A DNA stretch of 64,000 nt, from NCBI GenBank assembly GCA_030710605.1, contig CP092871.1:72631171-72695170 (forward strand). The letters run 5' to 3'. Shown here one piece after another: positions 21,263 to 32,182 of this stretch; within the stretch, counting starts at the first letter, position 1; every line of letters starts with the position of its first letter. This stretch comes from Cordylochernes scorpioides (taxonomy: Eukaryota > Arthropoda > Arachnida > Pseudoscorpiones > Chernetidae). A program made the translations under genes and the position numbers. The notes under the pieces were generated by a model. That model was not told the DNA's origin and searched no databases. It saw only the letters and a list, made by a program, of their open reading frames with translations.

Positions 21263-24200
21263 ATGGCGGAAGAATTAATTCTACGTTTAAAAAAGAAGCG
21301 TGCTATTAACAGATCATATTTAACGAAAACATGCAATAAGATTGAAAGTGGACTTGACACGCTGATTAGAATTGATCTTGAAGAATTATTAGAACAATTG
21401 AATGAATCATTTAATGAACTTAAATTAGTGGATCACGAAATAGAAACGCTTCTTGAAACTGACGATTTAGAGAAGGAATTACAGGGCGTAGAGGAATATC
21501 GAGAGAAATATATTACTTGGAGATTTAGGGCAAATAAAAAGATTCGCCAATCAGATTTTCATGGCGAAAATATACCGAATTCTAACTCACGAATAGATGA
21601 AAATGAAATGAGACATTATGTACCTTCCTGCACGACTGTGAAACTTCCGAAATTGATGATATCGAAATTTTATGGAAACTTTAGTGAATGGCTGACGTTC
21701 TGGAATTCTTTTGATGCAGCTATACACCAGAACAACTCACTGAACCCGATCGATAAATTTAACTATCTGAAGTCACATCCCGGCGGAACTGCACTAAACA
21801 CAGTCGAAGGTTTCGCTTTATCTGCGGACAATTATGAGAAAGCTATAAAATTGCTTAAAGACAGATTTGGGCGAGAAGACATTTTGATTAGCCGACATAT
21901 GAACAATTTGTTGTCAATGAGACCACTCAGAACGTCAAGCGATGTAAGAACCTTCCGCGAACTTTTTGACAACCTTTCTGTTCAAATAAGAAGTCTCGAG
22001 TCACTAAACGTGTCCATTGATGTTTACGGACAACTATTGTGCCCGATAATAATAAAACTTCTACCTGCAGACCTTAATTTGGAATTGAACAAAGAACTCC
22101 CGACAGGTTACGTAATTAATGACTTGATTACCTTTCTAGAAAGACAATTAACTGCACGGGAGAGGAGTTTTAGAAACGAAATCGGCACCGGGAATGAATC
22201 AACTTCTAAACCTAATTTAGTAAACAAACATCCAAAGACAAGATTCTACAATGAAAAACCAATTGCGACAGTTTCAGAACTTTTGAATTCAGTTCACAAA
22301 TCGAATGAATGTGTATTTTGTGGTAAAGACAACCATGGAAGCCCTAAGTGTGACTTTGCAGCTAATATGAGTTTAAACGAAAAGAGATCACTCATGAGGA
22401 AAAAAGGCGTTTGCTATAAATGTCTTCGGCCTTCTCATTTAAGTAAATTTTGCAGAAATGTAGTCCGTTGTTCGATCTGCAACATGTCTTCCCACCTGGA
22501 TGTCATGTGCACAAAACTGATTTTAGATAGAGGTGGATCTTCCAAGTCTCCAACGGTGCGAGATGAAACTCTCGCCAACTTATCAACCTTCCCAGACGTC
22601 TTGTTACCTACTTTGAGAGTGACCCTCAAAGGGAACAGAACGGAGAAGACGGCACGGGCTATAATAGAGACCGGATCCCAAAGATCATATATTTTACATA
22701 GCACAGCAATGGAAATGGAATACGAACAATCAAGGAGAGAGTTCTTCCGGCATTCCTTGTTTGGAGGATCGAGTACCGACGTAGTTGAACATGAGGTCTA
22801 TACCATTCATTTATCTGACATCAATAATTCCGATCACTGTGAGTTTGAAGCACTAGGTCAACCCCTTATCTGTGGAAGCATACCTCCGGTGTGTCCCAGA
22901 TCATTTTTAGAAGGGAGTGAAGAACTCGACGTGTCTGATTTGATGAGAGACCGTATAGAAGTCCTTATAGGCGCGGACATCGCCGGGAGATTGCTAACTG
23001 ATGATCAGAGAAGGATCTCATCTGGACTGGTGGCAATCCGTACCAAACTAGGATGGACTGTGATGGGAAAGATTCCTCCAACGGAGGTGAGAGATGACAT
23101 CAGCTCCCTTTGCGTGACCACACTTCTATCTTTGGATCTAGAAAACTTGTGGAAATTAGATGCAATTGGAGTCTCTGACGCGGAGGTTGAGAAGAAGACT
23201 CAGTCATTACAAGCTGAAATGGAGGAAAATTTTGCCCACACCACGACGCGAGATATTGAGGAGCGCTATGAGGTAGCTCTACCCTGGGTGCAAGACAAGG
23301 AAAGGATTCCTACGAATAGAGACCTAGCCGAAAACCAACTAAGTTCTGTAAGAAGAAAACTTGAAGAAGTTGGAGACATGAAAGAGTATGGACAAATCTT
23401 TGAAGAATGTATAAATCAGAGGATAATAGAGTATTCCAGAGAGGATAAACTAGATGGTGTACACTACCTGCCACATCGACCAGTGTATAAAAGGAACAGT
23501 CAAACTTCTAGAATACGGCCAGTATTCAATGCGTCGGCCCGGAAGAGAGGTAAACTTTCCCTGAATGACTGTCTGGATAAGGGACCCAATTTGATAGAAA
23601 TCATACCAAGACTTTTGAATAAATTCCGGAAATATGAAGTAGGTGTCTCTTCCGATATTGAGAAAGCATTTTTACGAATTGGAATAAAGGAAGAAGTACG
23701 AGATGCTGCAGTTTTCGAAATAGCAGGAGTTGATCTAACTGGGCATCTTATCTTAAAGAATAAGAAGAAAGCATGGATTGTCATCTTCACACGTGCAGTG
23801 TATAGAGGAGTTCATCTGGAACGTGTGATATCTTTGCCTATGGAAGCCTTCCTCCAAGCTTTCCGCCGATTTATTGCTCGAAGAGGCCGCCCATTCATTG
23901 TGCATTCAGATAATGGGACTAATTTCAAAGGTATGGCTAATGCTTTAAAGAAGATTGATTTTTCGAGATTAAAATGTGATCCCACATTGAAAAACATCAC
24001 CTGGAAATTCATACCGCCTGGTGCTCCTTGGTGGGGTGGATGGTGGGAGCGTTTGATTGGAATGATGAACCAATTGCTCTTTAGGATTCTCGGTCAAACC
24101 TCCTTGGGATATGAAGAACTTTCCACGGTAATGTATGACGTCGAAAGCTTGATGAACACACGCCCACTGACCTACCTAACTGAAGAAAGTGAGGATCTCG

Positions 24201-24883
24201 CTCCATTGACACCTTCGTTGTTCTTACATGAGGTCAGAGAGGTTGGCGTTCTAGACCTGGACTTGATTGATAACCAGACCCTCTCCCGCAAATATCAATA
24301 TATCAAACGTGTACGAGAAGATCTTAGAGAACGATTTCGTATCGAATATTTTGGATTCCTGAGACAAGAAACGAGACGCCTGAAGACTACCATACCATTC
24401 AAGGTGGGAGACATGGTGCTCATTGGACAAGAGAGTTTAAAGAGACTACACTGGCCGTTAGCCAGAATAATCCAACTCTATCCAGGAAAAGATGGACTTG
24501 TGAGGGTTGCGAAAGTGAAAACTTCATCAGGTGATAAAATACGACCTATTCAAAAGCTCTACAATTTAGAGATAACGCCCGAGATAAGATGTCGAGACCC
24601 TCTAACGGAGCGATCTCCCACACAAGAAGTTCGATTGACAAATGAAGAGGACCCTTCGACTTCACAACAAGAGCAACATCACATTGAAACCCCGAATGTT
24701 GTGTCAAGTTACGGACGGCCCATCAAGAGACCCAACCGATTGGATCTACTGAACTTTTCCTTTCCATGTTTGAGTCGTCGAGACGCCAACTCAAAGGTGG
24801 GAGAAATGTTGGAAAAGAAGCCGTCCGAAGCAGCCAATGGGAGGCCGGCGGAAGCGGCTACGGGGATGCAGCGGCTAAAATGA
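21263..24883 (+). CDS. BEL/Pao Gag-Pol polyprotein with an in-frame internal deletion
   Basis: 1206 residues from ATG 21263. A Pao-type Gag comes first (KLPKLMISKFYGNFSEW, about 129-145). Zinc knuckles follow (CVFCGKDNHGSPKC about 350, CYKCLRPSHLSKFC about 388). A retropepsin region around residue 470 reads ETGSQRSYI, where Asp is expected in place of Glu. RT begins normally (HYLPHRPVYK, RPVFNAS, SSDIEKAFLRIGI at about 795-810). Directly after EEVRD (about residue 815) it jumps to integrase core sequence (VDLTG, HSDNGTNF, then PPGAPWWGGWWERLIGMM). RT motifs B to E including the catalytic loop, all RNase H and the integrase zinc finger are missing. The reading frame is kept across the junction. 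Normal BEL Pol would be several hundred residues longer. The end of the frame runs into the 3' LTR. Confidence 0.92.
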   Translation: MAEELILRLKKKRAINRSYLTKTCNKIESGLDTLIRIDLEELLEQLNESFNELKLVDHEIETLLETDDLEKELQGVEEYREKYITWRFRANKKIRQSDFHGENIPNSNSRIDENEMRHYVPSCTTVKLPKLMISKFYGNFSEWLTFWNSFDAAIHQNNSLNPIDKFNYLKSHPGGTALNTVEGFALSADNYEKAIKLLKDRFGREDILISRHMNNLLSMRPLRTSSDVRTFRELFDNLSVQIRSLESLNVSIDVYGQLLCPIIIKLLPADLNLELNKELPTGYVINDLITFLERQLTARERSFRNEIGTGNESTSKPNLVNKHPKTRFYNEKPIATVSELLNSVHKSNECVFCGKDNHGSPKCDFAANMSLNEKRSLMRKKGVCYKCLRPSHLSKFCRNVVRCSICNMSSHLDVMCTKLILDRGGSSKSPTVRDETLANLSTFPDVLLPTLRVTLKGNRTEKTARAIIETGSQRSYILHSTAMEMEYEQSRREFFRHSLFGGSSTDVVEHEVYTIHLSDINNSDHCEFEALGQPLICGSIPPVCPRSFLEGSEELDVSDLMRDRIEVLIGADIAGRLLTDDQRRISSGLVAIRTKLGWTVMGKIPPTEVRDDISSLCVTTLLSLDLENLWKLDAIGVSDAEVEKKTQSLQAEMEENFAHTTTRDIEERYEVALPWVQDKERIPTNRDLAENQLSSVRRKLEEVGDMKEYGQIFEECINQRIIEYSREDKLDGVHYLPHRPVYKRNSQTSRIRPVFNASARKRGKLSLNDCLDKGPNLIEIIPRLLNKFRKYEVGVSSDIEKAFLRIGIKEEVRDAAVFEIAGVDLTGHLILKNKKKAWIVIFTRAVYRGVHLERVISLPMEAFLQAFRRFIARRGRPFIVHSDNGTNFKGMANALKKIDFSRLKCDPTLKNITWKFIPPGAPWWGGWWERLIGMMNQLLFRILGQTSLGYEELSTVMYDVESLMNTRPLTYLTEESEDLAPLTPSLFLHEVREVGVLDLDLIDNQTLSRKYQYIKRVREDLRERFRIEYFGFLRQETRRLKTTIPFKVGDMVLIGQESLKRLHWPLARIIQLYPGKDGLVRVAKVKTSSGDKIRPIQKLYNLEITPEIRCRDPLTERSPTQEVRLTNEEDPSTSQQEQHHIETPNVVSSYGRPIKRPNRLDLLNFSFPCLSRRDANSKVGEMLEKKPSEAANGRPAEAATGMQRLK

Positions 24884-25179
24884 GAAAACAATAACAGAAG
24901 AACTTGTAAACAACTTTCGAACACTAGAATTTGCCCTGATCTCCGATTCTTTTAGTGTAAATATTTAAATATATAATTAATTAAATAATACTTTACTTAT
25001 TTTCTTAAATTGTAATAAATATAATTTCCCCTCCTGTTTTCGTCGTATATTTTAAAAGTGTTATAAACAGCGACGCCTTAATTTTGAACCTTCAACCCCG
25101 CCGACCAAGAATAGAGGTGAGTGACTACCTCTATAGAATTTAGATCGTCGTCACAACACAGAGTGACGGTGAAATCGCA
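24807..25179 (+). repeat. BEL/Pao 3' LTR
   Basis: 373 bp, matching the 5' LTR except for about two substitutions, followed by the ATAAT duplication. It overlaps the last 25 codons of the polyprotein frame. Confidence 0.92.
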
Positions 25180-25184
25180 ATAAT

Positions 25185-25507
25185 AATATATTCTAGAGAG
25201 AAACAAATTAAATCATCCTTAATTCAATAATAAAAACCTTAATTGCTTTATGTAATGTCCGGTTAATTTACCCGCTGATTGGTTCTCTCCTGCTTCTCAT
25301 AGCCCTCTCTCATTTTATAAATAAATATATTTATTTACATACGCAAAAAGGTCACAATAAAACTATAAAACCTTCTATAAGAAAAACTAATAAAACGTTA
25401 TTATAAAATAAAAATATATTTATCCCATCAAAATAGACACAAAATACTAATCGTTGTCTATTGAACTCAAAACCACATAGAAGACCCGATATATATTTAC
25501 CCTTAGA
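25185..25507. other. AT-rich spacer, no gene seen
   Basis: Low-complexity A/T sequence; I see no element between the BEL insertion and the MITE. Confidence 0.35.
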
Positions 25508-25727
25508 TATATATACACTCATGGAAAAAAAATTGTAGAAGTGGAATGTCTTTGATGTCGCCGTTCGTCTATATTTTTTTTTAAGGAGGCAGAGACAGTT
25601 TTGTTCACACTTGGTTATCTCGTATGTCTTCAATAAAGGTCACTGTAATATCTTTCAGAGTTATTGTCTGAATCCCGATATACATACTAAAAGGTACAAC
25701 TTCTTTAAGTTTTGTCCATGAGTGTAT
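25508..25727 (+). mobile_element. TIR MITE, ~220-bp family (copy 3), seed of the 118-bp array
   Basis: It starts 'acactcatggaaaaaaaatt' and ends 'aagttttgtccatgagtg', the inverted family ends. It contains 'ttaaggaggcagagac', 'ttcacacttggttatctcg' and 'cttcaataaaggtcactg'. Its right-hand 118 bp is repeated head-to-tail immediately downstream. Confidence 0.85.
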
Positions 25728-27382
25728 ATTGGTTATCTCGTGTGTCTTCAATAAAGGTCACTGTAATATCTTTCAGAGTTATTGTCTGAATCCCGATATA
25801 CATACTAAAAGGTACAACTTCTTTAAGTTTTGTCTATGAGTGTATATTGGTTATCTCGTGTGTCTTCAATAAAGGTCACTGTAATATCTTTCAGAGTTAT
25901 TGTCTGAATCCCGATATACATACTAAAAGGTACAACTTCTTTAAGTTTTGTCTATGAGTGTATATTGGTTATCTCGTGTGTCTTCAATAAAGGTCACTGT
26001 AATATCTTTCAGAGTTATTGTCTGAATCCCGATATACATACTAAAAGGTACAACTTCTTTAAGTTTTGTCCATGAGTGTATATTGGTTATCTCGTGTGTC
26101 TTCAATAAAGGTCACTGTAATATCTTTCAGAGTTATTGTCTGAATCCCGATATACATACTAAAAGGTACAACTTCTTTAAGTTTTGTCTATGAGTGTATA
26201 TTGGTTATCTCGTGTGTCTTCAATAAAGGTCACTGTAATATCTTTCAGAGTTATTGTCTGAATCCCGATATACATACTAAAAGGTACAACTTCTTTAAGT
26301 TTTGTCTATGAGTGTATATTGGTTATCTCGTGTGTCTTCAATAAAGGTCACTGTAATATCTTTCAGAGTTATTGTCTGAATCCCGATATACATACTAAAA
26401 GGTACAACTTCTTTAAGTTTTGTCTATGAGTGTATATTGGTTATCTCGTGTGTCTTTAATAAAGGTCACTGTAATATCTTTCAGAGTTATTGTCTGAATC
26501 CCGATATACATACTAAAAGGTACAACTTCTTTAAGTTTTGTCTATGAGTGTATATTGGTTATCTCGTGTGTCTTTAATAAAGGTCACTGTAATATCTTTC
26601 AGAGTTATTGTCTGAATCCCGATATACATACTAAAAGGTACAACTTCTCTAAGTTTTGTCTATGAGTGTATATTGGTTATCTCGTATGTCTTCAATAAAG
26701 GTCACTGTAATATCTTTCAGAGTTATTGTCTGAATCCCGATATACATACTAAAAGGTACAACTTCTTTAAGTTTTGTCTATGAGTGTATATTGGTTATCT
26801 CGTGTGTCTTTAATAAAGGTCACTGTAATATCTTTCAGAGTTATTGTCTGAATCCCGATATACATACTAAAAGGTACAACTTCTCTAAGTTTTGTCTATG
26901 AGTGTATATTGGTTATCTCGAGTGTCTTCAATAAAGGTCACTGTAATATCTTCCATAGTTATTGTCTCAATCCCGATGTACATACTAAAAGGTACAACTT
27001 CCTTAAGTTTTGTCTATGAGTGTATATTGGTTATCTCGTGTGTCTTCAATAAAGGTCACTGTAATATCTTTCATAGTTATTGTCTGAATCCCGATATACA
27101 TACTAAAAGGTACAAATTCCTTAAGTTTTGTCCATGAGTGTATATTGGTTATCTCGTGTGTCTTCAATAAAGGTCACTGTAATATCTTTCCGAGTTATTG
27201 TCTGAATCCCGATATACATACTAAAAGGTACAACTTCCTTAAGTTTTGTCCATGAGTGTATATTGGTTATCTCGTGTGTCTTCAATAAAGGTCACTGTAA
27301 TATCTTTCAGAGTTATTGTCTGAATCCCGATATACATACTAAAAGGTACAACTTCTTTAAGTTTTGTCTATGAGTGTATATG
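25611..27382 (+). repeat. 118-bp tandem satellite derived from half a MITE, about 15 units
   Basis: 'ttggttatctcg' recurs every 118 bp (for example 25729 and 25847). Each unit runs from there through 'cttcaataaaggtcactg', 'gagttattgtctgaatccc' and 'aaaaggtacaacttc' to 'gagtgtata'. This is exactly the right portion of the MITE at 25508-25727, including its terminal inverted repeat. Units are nearly identical in the middle and slightly diverged toward the right end. Small open frames in it are repeat artefacts. Confidence 0.93.
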
Positions 27383-27795
27383 CATTATAATATTTGAGGC
27401 TGATTACCAGATTATAATAGATAAATTTTGACAGTTTTCAAGTAACAACTTCTAACACAAATCTAGTCACAAATGCTAGCAGTTTTCGAGCTGAAATGTA
27501 CCACCCACACATAGACATGTTTCTATAGGATATAAGGGAACCACTATCTCACCACCTCCGAGTCTGACATTGGAGACCACTAATGAATCACCATTAAATC
27601 AACGATATACTAATATATTTAACGATATATTAATATATTTATTTATTAAATGACGGGATAGAGCAAGAACTACGCAAAAAAAATCGACCAAAATAAATAT
27701 GAAGAGAGGATCCACACACAACACACAATGTGTGACCACAGGTTGACAAAGTGGTTGAGTGAGAAGAAACAGAGGGCGATTGTGTCTTCATTTTT
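27383..27795. other. Spacer, no gene seen
   Basis: A/T-rich, with a short direct repeat 'aacgatata(c/t)taatatattt' near 27600-27640. Confidence 0.35.
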
Positions 27796-27798
27796 GTC

Positions 27799-28266
27799 AT
27801 CGAGGAAGCGGAGCAGCGAGCACGGCGGAAGTTAGCTCTCCTACGGGGATATCATCGAGGAAGCGGAGCAGCGAGCACGGCGGAAATTAGCTCTCCTACG
27901 GGGATATCATTGAGGAAGCGGAGCAGCGTGCACGGCGGAAGTTAGCTTTCCTACGGGAATGTCATTGAGGAAGCGGAGCAGCGTGCACGGCGGAAGTTAG
28001 CTCTCCTACGGGGATATCATTGAGGAAGCGGAGCAGCGCGCACGGCGGAAGTTAGCTCTCCTACGAAGATATCATCGAGGAAGCGGAGCAGCGTGCACGG
28101 CGGAAGTTAGCTCTCCTACGGGAAAATCATCGAGGAAGCGGAGCAGCGAGCACGGCGGAAGTTAGCTCTCCTACGGGGATATCATTGAGGAAGCGGAGCA
28201 GCGAGCACGGCGGAAGTTAACTCTCCTACGGGGATATCATCGAGGAAGCAGAGCAGCGAGCACGGT
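27799..28266 (+). repeat. GC-rich 55-bp tandem repeat, about 8.5 units
   Basis: 'cgaggaagcggagcagcg' recurs at 55-bp spacing (27801, 27856 and on), followed by 'cacggcggaagttagct' and 'ctcctacgggg'. Units differ at a few positions. 55 is not a multiple of three, so a continuous protein repeat is not expected. The array directly adjoins an open frame of similar GC-rich composition. Confidence 0.9.
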
Positions 28267-28288
28267 GTGGCGAAGAAGTTTTCGTACA

Positions 28289-28709
28289 TTATGAGGAGCT
28301 CGCAGGGTAGGTCCTCCCACCCGGGAACTCTTCCGAGCGGATGGCAGTGGCGATCTCTGGCGCGGAAATCTCGAAGCGGTGTAGAGGGTCGTCCGCTTCG
28401 AGGATGATGGAGTTCCTCGCTCCTCGGATTAACTCAGATGCGGCATAGGAGTCGCACGAAGTACGCTGATGGAAGATGAAGCGGATTTTGCGATGCATCT
28501 CCTGAGAGCGCGCGCGCCCGAGATGGAGCAGTGATGGGTAGTCGACGTCCGACGACGCCGCTTCGAGCTTGGCCTGCTGGAATCCCCTGGCGCGAGCGAC
28601 GTGATCGTCGTCAACGACGCGAGAGACGCGAAGGACTTCTGCTGACCTATGCACGGTGTGGCAGTGGACATATGTCGGACCTGGAGGCTGTTGGGCTCTG
28701 CGCTGCCTG
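28289..28709 (-). CDS. Unrecognised GC-rich open frame (~139 codons)
   Basis: The minus-strand frame is open from about 28709 to the stop at 28289. No ATG starts it; the preceding in-frame codon is a stop (TAG) and the first possible non-ATG start is a GTG near 28654. The product is Arg/Ala/Ser-rich (for example VVDDDHVARARGFQQAKLEA) with no domain I recognise. It is far more GC-rich than the surroundings, which makes long open frames likelier by chance. It could be a decayed Gag segment, a captured host exon or noise. Confidence 0.25.
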
Positions 28710-30249
28710 AACTATAGAAGTTCCATCTACTCGTATGATTTCTTCCTGTGGTGATTTGTATAAGACCGGTGGTCTTAATAAAGCTGCATGTGTTTCTATT
28801 ATAATTAAACTTCGAATCGCGTGCAACTGAATATTTTGCTGATGGCTACAAGGTAATCTATATATACCTACACCTTATATATACAATGGTAGATTGTAGC
28901 GTGGTGAGATCGCATAAAGCGAATGGTGCACGCGGGGAAATGTATTAGCGTTGTCCCCAATAAATATCAGATACTCATCCTGGCAACTGTATCAACACAT
29001 TCAACACACAGAGGTGTGGATTTACTGACCCAGTATGTTACAGAACAACTAGATTGTATTTTAATGGCTCCCTGATGACTGAAAAACCTATTATGACCTT
29101 ATACAATTTCCTTTCATTTATAACTATAATTTTTATTTAGTTTTAACTTGTTTTCAGCTTTTCGTTTCCTCATTAAAATATAAATTTTTTCTAATTCTTA
29201 AAGGTAAAAAAATATATATATTTTAATGATGTAAATTTAGTAGAAATATTAAAGCATACGATACCCTCCAATACTGCGCCTATATAATTGTAAAAATATT
29301 TCGTTTTCTCTCTCTATAATGTCTCATTTTCGTCTACAGGCCCATACATGAGCTGTTAGCCTTTAAAGTCGCTTTAAATACTTGGATAAATAGAAGAAAC
29401 ATTGATATTATATGAAAAATGGTACAAAAGTGATATTGTAATGGGGGGATCAGGTGGGAAAAGGAAGAAAAAGACATCTCCTGGTCGTGAAACTGTTCAG
29501 TTTAGTTGCACGCGATCAGAAGATGTCTTTTTCTTAATTTCTACTGTCATCAGTAAAGGAAATAATAATAATCCAGGGTTAAGTTTCGTGTAGGTATTTT
29601 ATTAGCGTAGCTCAAGATACCGTGCCTTCATGTCCTTAGACAGGATGGTTCACTCATAATACACAACACATCACCTAATAGAACCCTGTAGAACTACATG
29701 AAGACATTGAACAACGCTGGTAAAAAAAACTCTCTACAAGGAACAGATCCCTAGATGTGATTCCTATTTGATAATATTCTAACAAAACATTTACTTTTTT
29801 TAATTAACAGAATATATAGAACTAAGGTGTAATATTCAATTCAAGCATAAGGAAACAAAAAAAAAAAAAAAAAGAAACTACAATTGCAAATGATTTGAAA
29901 ACTAACTAAGAAAAAAAAACAATAATAAAAATGATGATGATAAAAATTGAATATGTCTGCCAGAAAAATGCATCTATGAATTAAAAAAAAAATAAGAATA
30001 ATTACAAAATTAACATATAAACTTCAAACAGAATATTTATTTTGATATTTTTCTATTCACTAAATTCTTTCATTACCTTTCTGTTCGTTTATGTATAAAA
30101 AGGTATAATCGTTTTTGATTAAAATAAATTGATTTTGACGTCTTGGATTTTTAATATTCTACATCACAATATGATGACTTCAATAAACGGCTGTTAGTGT
30201 ATATGATGATAAACACATTTTACATATTTACATCTTCATCTTGGGAGGC
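28710..30249. other. AT-rich spacer
   Basis: A possible poly(A) signal (AATAAA near 28780) lies on the plus strand after the GC-rich block. A short palindrome (29466-29539) is annotated separately. Otherwise I see only A-rich tracts. Confidence 0.35.
29466..29539. repeat. Short palindrome, MITE remnant
   Basis: 'aagaaaaagacatctcctgg' is matched in inverse by 'gatcagaagatgtctttttctt'. The arms correspond to those of the element at 3166-3283, minus the centre. Confidence 0.6.
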
Positions 30250-31963
30250 TGCCCCACCTTGAAAAAGTCCAGAAAGGGCTGTAGAAAGTCATCAAGGCTC
30301 GAAGGTTTCTAAATCAATCTCAAAATATACTAACACCAGGTTGGTGCTTGATAAGATCCTTACTCATCTCTTCACATTTATTGATTAACTTTCCAGAGCG
30401 AGTTTCCATTATCAGGGGTACAATAAAATAGGATAATAATTAAAACAATTAATATGCAAAATAGTTATGCTATTAATTTACTTGAAGAAGCATTCTGGTC
30501 CAGGGGTTCCGTTACTCCATCAACAGTTGTTTCCTCAGCGCGCCAACCTTCCAAGTCATGTGAAGTCGTGGCAGCGCGTTTGCTAATATCAGTTATAGTA
30601 ATAATGTACTCTGTGCCAAAATATATATCAGTGAAAACAAATATTTTGTAACTAATTTTTACAATGACAAAATTAATAATATCAAAATTTCTATGATAAA
30701 TTACTGGTGTATCATGTCAATCAAACATGATGCAACAATATCAACAAGAACCTTATCCCTGGATCTTTAAAAAATAAACACTTCGGCTAGTTAAAGTTTT
30801 ATTTTCTCAACGTTTGAACAAAAATATTTTGTCTGGCCGAAGTGTCTATTTTTAAAGAAATATGAAAGCCGGCCAGACAACCTCTATATTTATGATTATC
30901 CCTAGATGGTAATTCTCATTTCTAATTGACCCTAGGCTACAAAGTATTAAACATTTCAAATATCGTTTATAGCAACTGAGTAAATTCGTGTGCTAATTCC
31001 AGAAAGAGAGGAGGTTGGGACAGCAGGTCGCGGAAAGAGCTCGGGTAATGGATGAAGGAAGGAAGGACAAACATGAGAGACAAAGTTTGTCCAAAGAGAC
31101 TCCGTCAATTTCATGGTTCTACTGAATGTACAAAGGCAGCACTATCTCCCCGGGGATCTTCCACTCGGCTGGAAAATCGGAGCGGAATTCTCTTTGAATC
31201 CAGTCGCCACCTGTTTGGACTGCTCTCTTTCCTGGCTCCAGTGTCGGACATCTTTGATGGACAGATCTTTTTACCGATATCTGAGTAAGGTATATCGGTA
31301 ATTCCGATAGAATGTTAGCTACCTAATTCGTGATAGAAACCAAAAATTACTAGAGCTTTATTACAACAACGATATGTTAGATCTTCAAGTTACCAAATGC
31401 CGGTTAGCACACACAAATTCCAAATGTCTAATACAACGATTTCATAAAAAAGGTTGGAAGTTACCAAATGCGGGGTAGCAACCAAAATTACAAAGGTCTA
31501 ATACAAAACGACATTCTTACACCTAAAACAAGAAAAAAGGTGAGGCGAAACAGCAAAATTATATCAAAATTAGTACTATCTTTTATTCTCTTGCCTTGAC
31601 AATGGGGGGGGGGGGGGGGGGGGATCAATTTAAATAATTATTGACTCTTCTTATCAATTGTTACGAAAAAATGTTATAATAAACTATAAAGGGTAAATAT
31701 AAAATGTATTCTTGCCTTGTGGGCAGTAGCAGAATGGAATCCATAGGTATGTAAGAGAAGCAGAAGATAAAATACAATGGTAAAGAACATTTTGAGTGTC
31801 ACCAGATGATTGGAAAAGATCGATAGCATGAACTTTGAACTCTATTTAAGTACAAACATCGCTATATTGCCCAATAATAATAGGCGTGATTAGCTTATCA
31901 AATAAAAACAATTTCTACCTTGTAACTGGAATTCTATAAAATGTGTATGTTTACCACAAATAA
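30250..31963. other. Spacer, no recognised gene
   Basis: The phrase 'ccagagcgagtttccat' near 30395 echoes the solo LTRs at 39451 and 48202, so a diverged LTR may lie here. A GC-richer patch (about 31010-31300) holds short overlapping frames without a recognised domain. A run of about 19 G residues lies near 31604-31622. Confidence 0.3.
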
Positions 31964-32182
31964 ACTAATGGACAAACTTAAGGAAGCTTCATATTTTTTA
32001 TGTCACCGGTCGTCTATTTTTTGCTTTTTTTGTAAGGAGACAGAGGCAAATTTTGTTCACATTTGTTTGTCTCGTGTGTCTTCAATAAAGGTCACTGCAA
32101 TATCATTCAGAGTTATTGTCTGAATCCCGATATACATGCTGAAAGGTACAACTTCCTTAAATTTTGTCTCCATGAGTATAAA
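31964..32182 (+). mobile_element. TIR MITE, ~220-bp family (copy 4)
   Basis: It starts 'actaatggacaaacttaagg', ends 'cttaaattttgtctccatgag' and contains 'aaggagacagaggcaaattt' and 'cttcaataaaggtcactgc'. Single-copy, without tandem expansion. Confidence 0.75.

Larger units (their letters stand above)
20774..25179 (+). mobile_element. BEL/Pao LTR retrotransposon, internally deleted
   Basis: Two 373-bp LTRs (20774-21146 and 24807-25179), TG...CA, flanked by a 5-bp duplication ATAAT (20769-20773 and 25180-25184). By eye the LTRs differ at about two positions ('ttttccctcc' against 'tttcccctcc', 'ctattgaa' against 'ctatagaa'). A TGG-starting primer-binding site lies near 21154 and a purine tract (about 24793-24806) precedes the 3' LTR. 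The internal frame is open but lacks most of the reverse transcriptase, RNase H and the integrase N-terminus, so the copy cannot reverse-transcribe itself. LTR identity shows it moved recently, presumably with enzymes supplied by a complete relative. Confidence 0.93.

Noticed and set aside
26892-27137. 81-codon open frame in the 118-bp array
   Set aside because: It is a by-product of the repeat unit and reads the same text repeatedly.
28720-28860. LTR 3' part with poly(A) signal
   Set aside because: AATAAA is present, but no second LTR, PBS or duplication was found.
30380-30430. Third solo LTR of the 39451/48202 family
   Set aside because: Only about 20 bases around 'ccagagcgagtttccat' match and no TG...CA borders with duplication could be found.
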